Of a stretch of DNA of 64,000 nt, positions 45,589-55,519 are shown in pieces. Source of the stretch: Rhodobacteraceae bacterium 63075 (GTDB taxonomy: Bacteria > Pseudomonadota > Alphaproteobacteria > Rhodobacterales > Rhodobacteraceae). The stretch is from the NCBI GenBank assembly GCA_003417655.1, contig QVMW01000014.1, forward strand, positions 19,021-83,020, written 5' to 3'. The notes below the pieces were generated by a model. That model was given only the letters and a program-made list of their open reading frames with translations. It was not told where the DNA came from and did not search any database. Numbering within the stretch: the stretch's first letter is position 1; every line of letters begins with the position of its first letter. The position numbers and the translations under genes are program-made.

Positions 45589-46953
45589 TCAGAAAACTCT
45601 GACCTCCTGCCGCGCGAGTTCGGCCTGCACATCGGACATGTTGACCTCCCGCAGGCCGCTGCCCGTCTTGACCGAAAGCGCTGCGGCCACGCCAGCACCC
45701 TGCCCCGCGACGGTGCAACAGGCCATGTTGCGTGTCGCCGCATGGGCCACCGGGCTGCCGCCCGTTGCGCGCCCGGCCACGAGCAGGTTCTCCACCCCCT
45801 TGGGCAGCATTGCGCGGTAAGGCACCTGCATGTAGCGTCCCGTCGTCGGCAGGATGAGAATGCCATAGCCGTCGATGAATTCGGGGTAGATTCCCACGCT
45901 GTCCTCGAAACGGCCCTGCCCGCGCACATCGGCGTCACTCATGTTGTAGACCGCATCGATCTTGCGGCTGTCCCTGATCCCGATACTCATCCCGAAATTC
46001 CGCAGCCGCGCGCCCTCGCAGCCCGGCGTGTACCGGCGCAGCACATCGACCGCCTGCATCGCCTGCTTGCGCCCCTCCACTTCGAAATGCGTCAGGCTGT
46101 CGGGGTCAACGCCGTCGCAGCCCGCGAGGTGCACGAGGTTCATGTAGGTCATCTCGCCGCTGTCATGCACCGCGCCCCAGGTGCCGCCGATCGTGTTGAG
46201 ATGCGCGGGCAGAAGCCCGTCCCTGATCGCCTGTTCGAAGGGCTTGCCGAGGAAGGGCGAATACATCCCGTCTTCCTTCCCGTCGGTCTCGACCTCCCAC
46301 TCCCCGCTCGACCAGTCCTTGTAGGTCTGCGGGTCGGCGCGGACCCCTTCCATGAAGCGTGTCTTGTCGACCCCGGCGATGTGAAACATCACGCTCGCCG
46401 CCTGCACTTCTTCCAGCGGCGTCTTGATGCAGGGCGCGCCCGCCCGGTGGGCAATATCGGCATCTCCCGTCGCGTCGATCACGCGCTTGGCGAGGATCGC
46501 CTCGCGCCCCGCCTTGCTCTCGACGATCACGCCGGCGATGGCATCCCCCTCCATCACGGGCGCCACGAAGGCGCGATGCAGCATCCCGCGGATGCCCGCC
46601 TCCTCGACAAGCCGGTCGGCCACGAGCTTGAACCCCTCGCTGTCGAGCTCATAGGAGAGCGACTGGCTCTCCGGCACGGCCGCACCCATCGCCTTGGCCC
46701 GCTCCTCGAACTCGCGGCCGATCCCGCCCGCTTCCACGGTCTGCTCGTGGCGATACCAGGCAAAGCCCTCGACACCCACGACGGTGATATTCCCGCCATA
46801 GCAGCCGAACCGCTCGACAAGGCACACATCCGCGCCCGCTCGCGCCGCCGCCAGGGCTGCCGAAAGCCCGCCCGGCCCGGCCCCCACGACAAGCACTTCG
46901 CAGCGACGGATGACAGGCACTTCCCGCGCAGGTTCGAGGATCACATCTGCCAT
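45589..46953 (-). CDS. FAD-dependent oxidoreductase
   Basis: 454 residues of the FAD_oxidored family. The dinucleotide motif VLVVGAGPGGLSAALAAARAGADVCLVER is near residue 19, followed by FGCYGGNITVVG, and the second motif AKRVIDATGDADIAHRAG. The C-terminal part has GRYMQVPYRAMLPKGVENLLVAGR. Substrate unknown. It lies downstream of the purine operon on the same strand but after a 98-base gap with an intergenic repeat, so it may be separate. Confidence 0.85.
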   Translation of the reverse strand: MADVILEPAREVPVIRRCEVLVVGAGPGGLSAALAAARAGADVCLVERFGCYGGNITVVGVEGFAWYRHEQTVEAGGIGREFEERAKAMGAAVPESQSLSYELDSEGFKLVADRLVEEAGIRGMLHRAFVAPVMEGDAIAGVIVESKAGREAILAKRVIDATGDADIAHRAGAPCIKTPLEEVQAASVMFHIAGVDKTRFMEGVRADPQTYKDWSSGEWEVETDGKEDGMYSPFLGKPFEQAIRDGLLPAHLNTIGGTWGAVHDSGEMTYMNLVHLAGCDGVDPDSLTHFEVEGRKQAMQAVDVLRRYTPGCEGARLRNFGMSIGIRDSRKIDAVYNMSDADVRGQGRFEDSVGIYPEFIDGYGILILPTTGRYMQVPYRAMLPKGVENLLVAGRATGGSPVAHAATRNMACCTVAGQGAGVAAALSVKTGSGLREVNMSDVQAELARQEVRVF

Positions 46954-46961
46954 GACCAGCC

Positions 46962-47040
46962 TTCTTCTCTTTCAAAAACATCCCGGGGAGCCCGAGGGGC
47001 AGCGCCCCTCGGCGGATCGTCCTGCGCCGCAGGCGCGGGA
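46962..47040. repeat. Palindromic intergenic repeat between ade and the FAD oxidoreductase gene
   Basis: A degenerate copy of the module (CTTCTCTTTCAAAAACATCCCGGGG, in parts, 46962-46988) is followed by two hairpins: CGAGGGGC/GCCCCTCG and a CCTGCGCC/GGCGCGGG-type stem. Same layout as the copies near 20825, 42275 and 63807. Confidence 0.55.
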
Positions 47041-47051
47041 CGACATCGGTA

Positions 47052-48749
47052 TCACGCAATGATCTCGAACTTCAACACGTCCACGAGCCCGCGATCTGTG
47101 ATCTTGAGATTCGGGATCACCGGAAGCGCGAGGAAGGCCAGTTGCAGAAAGGGCTCATGCAGGCTCACGCCGAGGCCGGCCGCCGCCGCCCGCAAAGGCA
47201 GAAGCCTTTCATGCACCGCCTCGAAGCTCTCAAGGCTCATGAGCCCTGCGATGGGCAGCGCGAGCTCGGCCAGCACGGCCCCGTTCTCCACCACGACAAA
47301 ACCGCCCTCGATCTCCCCCAAACGGTTCACCGCGAGCGCCATGTCGTCGTAATCCACGCCGACGACGGCGATGTTGTGATGGTCGTGGCAGACCGTCGAG
47401 GCGATCGCGCCGCGCTTCAGGCCGAAGCCCCGCACGAAACCGGTGGCGATGTTCCCGTTCTTTCCATGCCGCTCGACCACCGCGATCTTCACAAGGTCAC
47501 GGGCGACATCGGGCCGCTTGTCGCCGTCCTCGATGGCGATCTTCTCGCTCAGATGCGCCGTGATGATCTGCCCCTCATTGATCCCGATCACATCGGTCTG
47601 TTCACGATTGCCCCCGGTGCGGAAGGCCTCTGCCTCCATCTTTGGTGCCTTCACCGAGGCCCGCCCGACAGGCGCGATCGTGCCGCGCCCGGCATAGGCC
47701 GCCTCGCTCAGCCGGACACCACCCGACCAGACCGCGCGCACATCGCAGGCCTCTAGGCTTTCAAGCGCGACGATATCGGCGCGCTTGCCCGGCGCGATCT
47801 GCCCGCGATCCTTCAGCCCGAAGGCCTCCGCCGCCGAGAGGCTCGCGGACCGATAGACGGCGCGGGGGCTGCATCCGCGTTCGATCAGCCGCCGGATCAT
47901 GTAATCCAGATGCCCCTGCTCGCCGATATCGAGCGGGTTGCGATCATCGGTGCACAGGCAGATATAGGGGCTGGTGAAATCGTCCAGAAGCTCGGCCAGC
48001 GCCTCCAGGTCCTTGCTGACGGAGCCTTCGCGAATGAGCACGCGCAGCCCCTTTTGCAGCTTTTCCCGCGCCTCCTCGGCGCTGGTCGCCTCGTGCTCGG
48101 TGCGAATGCCGCCGGCCACGTAGGCGTTGAGGTCCATGCCCTGCAAGAGCGGCGCGTGCCCGTCGATATGCTGCCCCTCAAAAAGCCGCAGCTTGGCCAT
48201 GATCCCCTCGTCGCGGTGGATCACGCCGGGATAGTTCATCACCTCGGCCAGCCCGTGCGCATGTGGATGATCCCTCAGCGTTGCAAGCTCCGCCGCCTCG
48301 ATCTGCGCACCGGCTGTCTCCATGTGGCTCGACGGCACGCAGGAACTGAGATTGACCCGGATGTCCATGAGCGTGCGCTCGGCCGCCTCCAGGAAATAGC
48401 GGATACCGTCCACGCCGATCACATTGGCGATCTCGTGAGGGTCGCAGATCGCCGTGGTGATTCCCCGCGGTCCCACGCAACGCTCGAACTCGAAGGGCGT
48501 GACCAGTGAGCTTTCGATATGCAGGTGGGTGTCGATGAAACCGGGCACCAGCGTGAGCCCGCTCACATCGACGATCTCCGAGCCGTCATATGCGCCCGCG
48601 ATCCCGGCGATCATATCGCCCAGAATGGCCACGTCACCTTCGATGAAATCCCCCGTGACCACATCGAAGACGCGCCCGCCGCGCAGGACCGTGTCCGCAG
48701 GCACCTCGCCCCGTGCCACCTTGATCAGCTCCTCAAGCTCCGGTTTCAT
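47052..48749 (-). CDS. ade: Adenine deaminase
   Basis: 565-residue metal amidohydrolase converting adenine to hypoxanthine. Motifs include [25 protein letters not shown] with metal His residues, [34 protein letters not shown] and the C-terminal [17 protein letters not shown]. Its product feeds the xanthine dehydrogenase encoded by the same operon. It overlaps the preceding gene by 17 bases. Confidence 0.96.
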   Translation of the reverse strand: MKPELEELIKVARGEVPADTVLRGGRVFDVVTGDFIEGDVAILGDMIAGIAGAYDGSEIVDVSGLTLVPGFIDTHLHIESSLVTPFEFERCVGPRGITTAICDPHEIANVIGVDGIRYFLEAAERTLMDIRVNLSSCVPSSHMETAGAQIEAAELATLRDHPHAHGLAEVMNYPGVIHRDEGIMAKLRLFEGQHIDGHAPLLQGMDLNAYVAGGIRTEHEATSAEEAREKLQKGLRVLIREGSVSKDLEALAELLDDFTSPYICLCTDDRNPLDIGEQGHLDYMIRRLIERGCSPRAVYRSASLSAAEAFGLKDRGQIAPGKRADIVALESLEACDVRAVWSGGVRLSEAAYAGRGTIAPVGRASVKAPKMEAEAFRTGGNREQTDVIGINEGQIITAHLSEKIAIEDGDKRPDVARDLVKIAVVERHGKNGNIATGFVRGFGLKRGAIASTVCHDHHNIAVVGVDYDDMALAVNRLGEIEGGFVVVENGAVLAELALPIAGLMSLESFEAVHERLLPLRAAAAGLGVSLHEPFLQLAFLALPVIPNLKITDRGLVDVLKFEIIA

Positions 48750-49509
48750 CCGTCTTCTCCCTTGCCTCTTTCAGCCATCCAAGCCCGTCTTCCGTGCGGC
48801 CTGCGGGCCGGTATTCGCACCCGATCCAGCCAGCATAGCCCGCCGCATCGAGCGCGGCAAAAATCTCGCCATAATCCTGCGGCTCGCGGCGTTCCGGCAC
48901 GCCGGCAATCTGGATATGCGCCACGCGCGCCATCACATCGTCTAGCATGTCGAGCGCGGGGCCATGCGTGCGCCTGTGGTGATAGATATCCCATTGCAGC
49001 GCGACATTCTCATGGTCGATCCGCTCCAGAAGCGCCAGCGCCTGGTCGGTGCGGCCGAGGAAATATCCCGGCATGTCACGCGCGTTGATCGGCTCGATCA
49101 TCACGGTGCAGCCCTGCTGCGCCAGCCTGTCCGCCGCGCGCCGCAGATTCCCCACAAAGCAGGCCTCGGCCTCCGGGCCCTCGGCGATTCCGGCCATGCA
49201 ATGCACCCGCCCGGCCCTCAGGGCGCGGGCATAGGCGGCAGCCGTCTCGACACTCTCGGCAAACTCCGCCTCGCGCCCTTTGAGCGCGGCAAGCCCGCGC
49301 TCGCCTTGCGCCCAGTCCCCGGGTGGCAGGTTGAACACGGACAGCCCGAGCGCATTGGTCTCCAATGCAACTGCGAGCTGCGCGCAATCATACCCGTAGG
49401 GAAACAGGAACTCGACCCCGTCAAAGCCCGCACGCCGCGCCGCCCCGGGCCGCGCCTCGAAGGGATGCTCGGCGAACATCATCGAAATATTGGCCGAGAA
49501 CCGCAACAT
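48733..49509 (-). CDS. Hydroxypyruvate isomerase family TIM-barrel protein
   Basis: 258 residues. It begins [38 protein letters not shown], close to Hyi, and has the metal-binding Glu/His set in [32 protein letters not shown] and GWIGCEYRP. Hyi interconverts hydroxypyruvate and tartronate semialdehyde in glyoxylate metabolism. Placement between guaD and ade suggests use of glyoxylate released from purines. It overlaps ade and is 3 bases from guaD. Confidence 0.88.
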   Translation of the reverse strand: MLRFSANISMMFAEHPFEARPGAARRAGFDGVEFLFPYGYDCAQLAVALETNALGLSVFNLPPGDWAQGERGLAALKGREAEFAESVETAAAYARALRAGRVHCMAGIAEGPEAEACFVGNLRRAADRLAQQGCTVMIEPINARDMPGYFLGRTDQALALLERIDHENVALQWDIYHHRRTHGPALDMLDDVMARVAHIQIAGVPERREPQDYGEIFAALDAAGYAGWIGCEYRPAGRTEDGLGWLKEAREKTDETGA

Positions 49510-49512
49510 CGC

Positions 49513-50805
49513 TCACCCTTCCTTCTGCGCCGCGCCTCCCACGTAGGTCTGCGCAATGGCGCGATCATCGCCCATGATCATCAAAAGGAAAAGCTCCTCG
49601 GCAAGGGTCTCGATCCTAGCTGCGCGCAGCGCCATCTCCGGCGTCGCCCGGCAGTCGAGCACCACCATGTCCGCCGCGCTGCCCGCCTCCAGCGTGCCGA
49701 TCTCGCCGCGCAGGCCCAGCGCCTCCGCATTGCCCCGCGTGATCCAGTCGAAGGCCTGGTAGGGGTGCATCTGCTGGCCCTGAAGCTGCAAGACCTTGTA
49801 ACCCTCGCTGAGCGTTTGCAGCATCGAATAGGATGTTCCCCCGCCGATATCCGTGGCAATCGCCCCCGCGATCCCCCGCGCGCGCATCGCCGCGTCGTCA
49901 TAAAGCCCCGAGCCGAGAAAGAGGTTCGATGTCGGGCAGAAGACAGGCTTCGCCCCCGTCGCCTCCAGCACATCCCGCTCGCGCGGCTTCATGTGGATCG
50001 CATGGCCCAGAAGCGCCCGCTCGCTCAGAAGGCCGAAGCGCTCGTAGATCCCGAGATAGTCATGGTCTTCGGGGTAAAGCTCCGCCGCGCGGTCGATCTC
50101 GGCGAGGTTCTCGTTCACATGGGTCTGCAGGTAGCAGTCCGGATGCTCGGCGCAGAGCGCCCCCGCCGCCTCGAGTTGCGCCGGTGTCGAGGTGAGCGCG
50201 AAGCGCGGCGTGATCGCGTAGCGGATGCGCCCGCGCCCGTGCCAGCGCGCGATCAGCGCCTTGCTGTCCTCGTAGCCCTGCTCGGCGGTGTCCAGAAGCT
50301 GTTCCGGCGCGTGGCAATCCATCATCACCTTCCCGCCGATCATGCACATGCCCCGCGCCTCGGCCTCGGAAAGCATCGCCTCCGCGCTCGTCGCATGGAC
50401 CGAGCCATAGGCCACGGCGCTGGTCGTCCCGTTGCGCAGGAGCCCGTCATAGAAGCCTTTCGCCATCGCGGCGCAGTGCTCCGGGTCGGCGTAGCGCGTC
50501 TCCTCGGGGAAGGTGTAGGTGTTCAGCCAGTCCAGAAGGTCGCGCCCCCAGCTCGCCAGCACCTGCACCTGGGGAAAATGCAGATGCGTGTCGATGAACC
50601 CCGGCACGATGAGATGCGGCCTGTGGTCGATGATCTCGGCATCCGCCGCGTCGATATCCGCGCGCTCGCCGGCCGCCGCGATCCGCCCGCCGCGCACCAG
50701 AACGGCGCCATCGGCGTGATAGCTCAGCGCGGCCTCGTCTTCCGCCCCCTCCGGACGGCGGTCAAAACTCAGCACACGGCCGAGAAACAGCTTGTCTGTC
50801 ATCAT
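49513..50805 (-). CDS. guaD: Guanine deaminase
   Basis: 430-residue zinc amidohydrolase converting guanine to xanthine. Metal and substrate motifs are [66 protein letters not shown], and PTSNLFLGSGL. Overlaps xdhC by 4 bases. Supplies substrate to xanthine dehydrogenase. Confidence 0.95.
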   Translation of the reverse strand: MMTDKLFLGRVLSFDRRPEGAEDEAALSYHADGAVLVRGGRIAAAGERADIDAADAEIIDHRPHLIVPGFIDTHLHFPQVQVLASWGRDLLDWLNTYTFPEETRYADPEHCAAMAKGFYDGLLRNGTTSAVAYGSVHATSAEAMLSEAEARGMCMIGGKVMMDCHAPEQLLDTAEQGYEDSKALIARWHGRGRIRYAITPRFALTSTPAQLEAAGALCAEHPDCYLQTHVNENLAEIDRAAELYPEDHDYLGIYERFGLLSERALLGHAIHMKPRERDVLEATGAKPVFCPTSNLFLGSGLYDDAAMRARGIAGAIATDIGGGTSYSMLQTLSEGYKVLQLQGQQMHPYQAFDWITRGNAEALGLRGEIGTLEAGSAADMVVLDCRATPEMALRAARIETLAEELFLLMIMGDDRAIAQTYVGGAAQKEG

Positions 50806-51611
50806 TCACTCATATCAACGGATGGCTTAACAGCCGGTTGCAAAGCGCCAAGCGCACCCAGAATCTCGGCGGCAACGAAAGCCGCGATCACCTCGGGCCG
50901 TCGGTCGCCCTTCATCGCGGCGGCCATCGGGCAGACCAGCCCGTGCGCATCGCCCGCGTGCCAGCGCTTGAAGCGCGCCCGCTTGGTTTTCGATCCGATC
51001 ATCCCGACATAGGCGGCATCGCCCCGCTCCAGGGCCTCCGACGCCAACAGGAAATCCAGCGCATGATCATGCGTGGCGATCACATAGGCCGCGCCCTTGC
51101 CCGCCTCGCGAACCTCCGCCTCGGGGATCGCGCTCAGGCTGGTCGGCACCTCGCCGCGATAGTGTCCCAGCTCGCCTTCACGAGAATCGATCAACTTCGC
51201 CTTCACAGGCAGCGGCTCAAGCGCGCGCGCCAGCGCGCGGCCCACGTGCCCCGCCCCGAAGATGAGCACTTCGGGCAGCGCCTCGCGCCGCGCGGCCTCT
51301 TCACGCAGCAAAGCCTCGGCGCGCGCCGCGTCCACGTGGCGCAGCTCAAGCCGCACCCGCCCGCCGCAGCATTGCCCGATCTCGGGGCCGAGCGGCACGT
51401 CCATCTCGCGAGACCGCTCATCAGAGCGGGCGAGCCCCCGCGCCTCGTCGTGCGCCATGTATTCAAGCTGCCCGCCGCCGATCGTCCCCCGGAGCGCATC
51501 ACCGCGCACCAGCATGAAGGCCCCCGCCTCTCGCGGGCTCGATCCGCGCACCTCGGCGATCCGCACCTCGACGCAAGGGCCCTCATCCAGGAATGCGCGC
51601 AAGTCGCTCAT
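50802..51611 (-). CDS. xdhC: Xanthine dehydrogenase accessory protein XdhC
   Basis: 269-residue chaperone that binds molybdenum cofactor, promotes its sulfuration and inserts it into XdhB. Seen are VEVRGSSPREAGAFMLV-type N-terminus (IAEVRGSSPREAGAFMLV), GTIGGGQLEYMAHDEA, PEIGQCCGGRV, and the Rossmann part VLIFGAGHVGRALARAL. The ATG at 51611 overlaps the xdhB stop (ATGA); the longer frame within xdhB is rejected. Confidence 0.95.
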   Translation of the reverse strand: MSDLRAFLDEGPCVEVRIAEVRGSSPREAGAFMLVRGDALRGTIGGGQLEYMAHDEARGLARSDERSREMDVPLGPEIGQCCGGRVRLELRHVDAARAEALLREEAARREALPEVLIFGAGHVGRALARALEPLPVKAKLIDSREGELGHYRGEVPTSLSAIPEAEVREAGKGAAYVIATHDHALDFLLASEALERGDAAYVGMIGSKTKRARFKRWHAGDAHGLVCPMAAAMKGDRRPEVIAAFVAAEILGALGALQPAVKPSVDMSE

Positions 51612-53908
51612 CGCTTCAGCCGCTCCACGGCCATCAGGATGCGCTCCGGCGTCGCAGGCGCGTCGAGCCTCGGGCAGGTCTTGTAATCCGCCACGGAGGC
51701 GACCGCATGGGAAATCGCCTCGAAGACGGAAATGCCCAGCATGAAGGGCGGCTCGCCCACGGCCTTGGAGCGCTTGATCGTGCGCTCGGGATTCTCGCTC
51801 CACTCGGCCAGCCTGACATTGAACTCGCGTGGCTTGTCGCTCGCCAGCGGGATCTTGTAGGTGCTCGGCGCATGGGTCCGCAGCCGCCCGGCCTCGTCCC
51901 ACCACAGCTCCTCGGTGGTCAGCCAGCCCATCCCCTGGATGAACGCGCCTTCCACCTGCCCGCGGTCAACCGCCGGATTGAGCGAGCGGCCCACATCATG
52001 CAGGATATCGGCGCGCAGCACGCGACATTCGCCCGTCAGCGTGTCGATCTCGACCTCGCTGCACGCGGCACCGTAGGCAAAGTAATAGAATGGCCGCCCC
52101 TGCCCCTTGGCTCTGTCCCAATGGATCTTCGGCGTCTTGTAGAACCCCGCCGCCGAAAGCTGCACGCGGTCCGCATAGGCCTGCGCGATGAACTCGCGCC
52201 AGCCGAACTCCTCCCCGCCGCAAAGAACCTTGCCATCCGCGAACTGCACATCGTTGCAGACATCGCCCCATTTCTCGGCGGCATGGGCCACGAGCCGCGC
52301 CTTGATCTGCTCGGCCGCATCGAGCGCCGCCATCCCGTTCAGGTCCGAGCCCGAAGAGGCCGCCGTCGCGGAGGTGTTGGGCACTTTCTCGGTCGTCGTC
52401 TTGGTGATCTTCACGAGCTCCAGATCAACGCCGAAGGCCTCGGCCACCACCTGCGCGACCTTGGTGTTGAGCCCCTGGCCCATCTCCGTGCCGCCGTGGT
52501 TGAGCATGATCGAGCCGTCCTTGTAGACATGCAGCAGGCAGCCCGCCTGATTATACCATGTCGCGGTGAAGCTGATCCCGAATTTCACCGGCGTCAGCGC
52601 GATCCCCCGCCGCAGGATGCCGCCCTTGGCGTTCTCGGCCATGATCGCGTCGCGCCGCGCGCGGTAATCGCTGCTCTCCTCGAGTTCTTCGACAACACGG
52701 GCGATGATGTTGTCCTCGACCGTCTGGTGATAGGGCGTCACATCCCGCTCGCCGACGCCATAGAAATTGGCCTTGCGGATATCGAGCGGGTCCTTGCCCA
52801 GCTTGTAGGCGATCTCCTCCATCATCCGCTCGGCCATGATCACCCCCTGTGGCCCGCCGAAGCCACGGAAGGCGGTGTTGCTCACCGTGTTGGTCTTCAT
52901 CGGGCGCGATGTGAGCCGCACATTGGGGTAGTAATAGGCATTGTCGGCGTGAAAGAGCGCGCGGTCCGTCACCGGCCCCGAGAGGTCCGCCGCGAAGCCG
53001 CAGCGCGCGGCAAGCTGCGCCTCGACGGCCGTGATGCGCCCCTCGCCGTCAAAGCCCACTTCGTAGTCGGCGCTGAAGTCATGCCGCTTGCCCGTCGCCG
53101 TCATGTCCTGGTCCCGGTCGGGGCGGATCTTGACCGCCTGCCCGAACTTGCGCGCCGCCAGGGCCGCGACGCAGCAGAAAAGGTTCATCTGGCTTTCCTT
53201 GCCGCCGAATCCCCCACCCATGCGCCGCACGTTGACGACCACGGCGTTGGCTGGCACGCCCAGCACCTGCGCCGCGATCATCTGCGCCTCGGTCGGATGC
53301 TGCGTCGAGGCGTGGATCACCATGTCGTCATCCTCGCCGGGCATCGCGAAGGCGATCTGCCCTTCGAGATACATGTGGTCCTGCCCACCGATCTCCATCT
53401 GTCCGGCCAGCCTGTGCTGGGCAGACTTCAGGCCTTCCGCAGCGTCCCCGCGCTCCAGCTTGAGCGGCGCGGTCACATCCGGCCCGCCCGCCGCCAGCGC
53501 CTCCCGCGTGGTCAGCACCGGCTCCAGCGGCGTGATCTCAATCTTGGCCAGCTCCGCCGCCCGCCGCGCCAGGTCGCGGCTCGTCGCCACGACGGCGCAG
53601 AGCGGCTGGCCGTGGAATTCCACTTCCGAGACGGGAAAGACCGGCTCGTCATCGGCATGCACGGCGCTGATGTCGTTATGTCCGGTGATATCCTCATGGG
53701 TGATCACCCCGACAACCCCCTCCGCCGCCAGGACACCGCTCAGGTCCATGCCCTCGATGCGCCCGCGCGCCACCTCGGCGCAGCCGAGATAGGCGTGGAG
53801 CGTGCCGATAGGCTCGGGGATGTCGTCGGTGTAATCCGCGCGGCCCGTGACCTGCTTGATTGCGGAGTCATGCGGCGCCGGTGTGCCGGTATGTCCCAGT
53901 TTGCCCAT
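51608..53908 (-). CDS. xdhB: Xanthine dehydrogenase molybdopterin subunit
   Basis: 766-residue Moco subunit that hydroxylates hypoxanthine and xanthine to urate. Moco and active-site motifs: GGFGGKESQMNLF, FRGFGGPQGVIMAERMME, NHGGTEMGQGLNTKVAQVVAEAFG, SGSDLNGMA and the region EGAFIQGMGWLTTEELWWD with the catalytic glutamate segment following (VGEPPFMLGISVFEAI). Overlaps xdhA by one base and xdhC by four. Confidence 0.97.
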   Translation of the reverse strand: MGKLGHTGTPAPHDSAIKQVTGRADYTDDIPEPIGTLHAYLGCAEVARGRIEGMDLSGVLAAEGVVGVITHEDITGHNDISAVHADDEPVFPVSEVEFHGQPLCAVVATSRDLARRAAELAKIEITPLEPVLTTREALAAGGPDVTAPLKLERGDAAEGLKSAQHRLAGQMEIGGQDHMYLEGQIAFAMPGEDDDMVIHASTQHPTEAQMIAAQVLGVPANAVVVNVRRMGGGFGGKESQMNLFCCVAALAARKFGQAVKIRPDRDQDMTATGKRHDFSADYEVGFDGEGRITAVEAQLAARCGFAADLSGPVTDRALFHADNAYYYPNVRLTSRPMKTNTVSNTAFRGFGGPQGVIMAERMMEEIAYKLGKDPLDIRKANFYGVGERDVTPYHQTVEDNIIARVVEELEESSDYRARRDAIMAENAKGGILRRGIALTPVKFGISFTATWYNQAGCLLHVYKDGSIMLNHGGTEMGQGLNTKVAQVVAEAFGVDLELVKITKTTTEKVPNTSATAASSGSDLNGMAALDAAEQIKARLVAHAAEKWGDVCNDVQFADGKVLCGGEEFGWREFIAQAYADRVQLSAAGFYKTPKIHWDRAKGQGRPFYYFAYGAACSEVEIDTLTGECRVLRADILHDVGRSLNPAVDRGQVEGAFIQGMGWLTTEELWWDEAGRLRTHAPSTYKIPLASDKPREFNVRLAEWSENPERTIKRSKAVGEPPFMLGISVFEAISHAVASVADYKTCPRLDAPATPERILMAVERLKR

Positions 53909-55368
53909 TACACGCCCTCCAGCCTTGCCTTTGCACCTTCGCCCTCTTCGGCCCAGAACCGCCGCAAGAGATTGGCCGCCACGAGGCGGCGATACTCCGC
54001 CGAGGCGCGCCAGTCCGTCAGCGGCTGGAAGTCCTCCGCGAGCGCCTGCGCCGCGCGCTCGAAACTGGCCGCATCGAAGGGCTGTCCCTTGAGCGCCGCT
54101 TCAGCCTGCGCCGCCCGTTTCGGCACCGCAGCCATGCCGCCAAAGACAAGCCGCGCATCGGCGATCACCCCGTTTTCCACCCGCAGCGCAAAGCCCGCCG
54201 CGACAGCCGTGATGTCCTCGTCGCGGCGCTTGGAAACCTTGTAGGCCGCGTGCCGCACACCCTCTTGCGCCAGCGGTATCTCGACAGCCTCGACGAACTC
54301 GCCCGCGCGCAAATCCTGCTTGCCGTAGTCGATGAAGAAGTCTTCCAAGGGTATCTCGCGTGTGCCCTCGGCAGAGCGCAGATGCAGCTTGGCCTCCAGC
54401 GCGATCAGAACGGGCGGCGTGTCTCCGATGGGTGAGCCGTTGGCGATATTGCCGCCCACCGTGCCCATGTTGCGCACCTGCCATCCGGCGATCCGCTTCC
54501 AGTAGGGCCCGAGGTGCGGAAAGGCACGGGCAAGCGCGGCCTCGGCGTCGGTGTAGCTCGCCCCCGCCCCGATGCGCAGGCGCGCTGCCTTCGCATCCAC
54601 CTGCCGCAGGTCTGAAAGGTGCCCGACGAAGACCGCCGGGCTGATCGGCTTGAGGAATTTCGTCACCCAGAGCCCCACATCCGTCGCGCCGGCGACGATG
54701 GTGGCCTCCGGGTGCTTTGCAAGCACGTCGGCGAGGTCCGCCACATCCGCGGGCAGGATCGCGCGGTCCTCGCCTCTCGAAACCGTCACCCGCGCGCCAT
54801 CGGCCATGGCCTTCAGGCGCCCGGTCACATCCGCGCGCTCGGCCTCGAGCGGATCGGCCGCCGGATCACCCAGCTCCGCCGCCGCGCGCGCCGCCTTGAA
54901 GATCGGCTCATAGCCCGTGCAACGGCACAGGTTGCCCTGAAGGGCCGTCTCGATCTCCGCGTCGCTCGGGGCCGCACTCTGCATCCAGAGCGCATAGAGC
55001 GACATGACGATCCCGGGCGTGCAGAATCCGCACTGGCTGCCATGGGCCTCCACCATCGCCTGCTGCACCGGATGCATACCGCCATCCGCCCCGCGCAGAT
55101 GCTCGATGGTCACCACGTGGCAGCCATCGAGCGTCGCGAGGAAGCGGATGCAGGCATTGACCGTCTCGTAACGCAGACGCCCCTTCACCAGCCGTCCGAC
55201 AAGCACGGTGCAGGCCCCGCAATCGCCCTCGGCGCAGCCTTCCTTGGTGCCGGTCAGCCGCCGCGCGTTGCGCAGGAAGTCGAGCAGCGTGTCCTGCGCG
55301 GCGACCTCGCCGAGCCGCACATCACTGCCATTGAGAATGAACCGGATTTCACGACGTTCCTTCGCCAT
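53908..55368 (-). CDS. xdhA: Xanthine dehydrogenase small subunit (2Fe-2S and FAD)
   Basis: 486 residues. The first [2Fe-2S] cluster is bound by CAEGDCGACTV plus an upstream/downstream Cys, the second by QCGFCTPGIVMSLY and LCRCTGYEPIFKA. From about residue 190 the FAD domain has ATIVAGATDVGLWVTK and GTVGGNIANGSPIGDTPPVLIALE. First gene of the six-gene purine operon; divergent from a LysR regulator. Confidence 0.97.
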   Translation of the reverse strand: MAKERREIRFILNGSDVRLGEVAAQDTLLDFLRNARRLTGTKEGCAEGDCGACTVLVGRLVKGRLRYETVNACIRFLATLDGCHVVTIEHLRGADGGMHPVQQAMVEAHGSQCGFCTPGIVMSLYALWMQSAAPSDAEIETALQGNLCRCTGYEPIFKAARAAAELGDPAADPLEAERADVTGRLKAMADGARVTVSRGEDRAILPADVADLADVLAKHPEATIVAGATDVGLWVTKFLKPISPAVFVGHLSDLRQVDAKAARLRIGAGASYTDAEAALARAFPHLGPYWKRIAGWQVRNMGTVGGNIANGSPIGDTPPVLIALEAKLHLRSAEGTREIPLEDFFIDYGKQDLRAGEFVEAVEIPLAQEGVRHAAYKVSKRRDEDITAVAAGFALRVENGVIADARLVFGGMAAVPKRAAQAEAALKGQPFDAASFERAAQALAEDFQPLTDWRASAEYRRLVAANLLRRFWAEEGEGAKARLEGV

Positions 55369-55448
55369 GCCTTGGCCCTCCGCGCGTGTTGAGCCCCGAG
55401 CCTAACGCAAAGCCCTCTTTCAATGAAACAGCAAGTTTCCTTCAACAC

Positions 55449-55467
55449 TTTCAACGAATCGTTGAAA
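55449..55467. promoter_or_regulatory. 19-bp perfect palindrome between LysR gene and xdhA
   Basis: TTTCAACGAATCGTTGAAA is a perfect odd-centred palindrome of LysR-box form (T-N11-A). Two more TTCAAC half-sites lie immediately to its left (from about 55440), and the LysR start is 53 bases to the right. The likely operator for control of the xdh operon and autoregulation. Confidence 0.75.
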
Positions 55468-55519
55468 AACAAAGCCCACTGGCTGCTCTATACTACACCG
55501 GATCAAGCGGAGCCGTTCC

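Noticed and set aside
44170..47352. 1060-codon frame opposite the methyltransferase, clpS, FAD oxidoreductase and ade genes
   Set aside because: It covers four clearly real genes in antisense; its length is a product of high GC content.
48733..48749. Frameshift between ade and the hydroxypyruvate isomerase-like gene
   Set aside because: The 17-base overlap joins two complete, differently folded proteins, so it is ordinary gene overlap.
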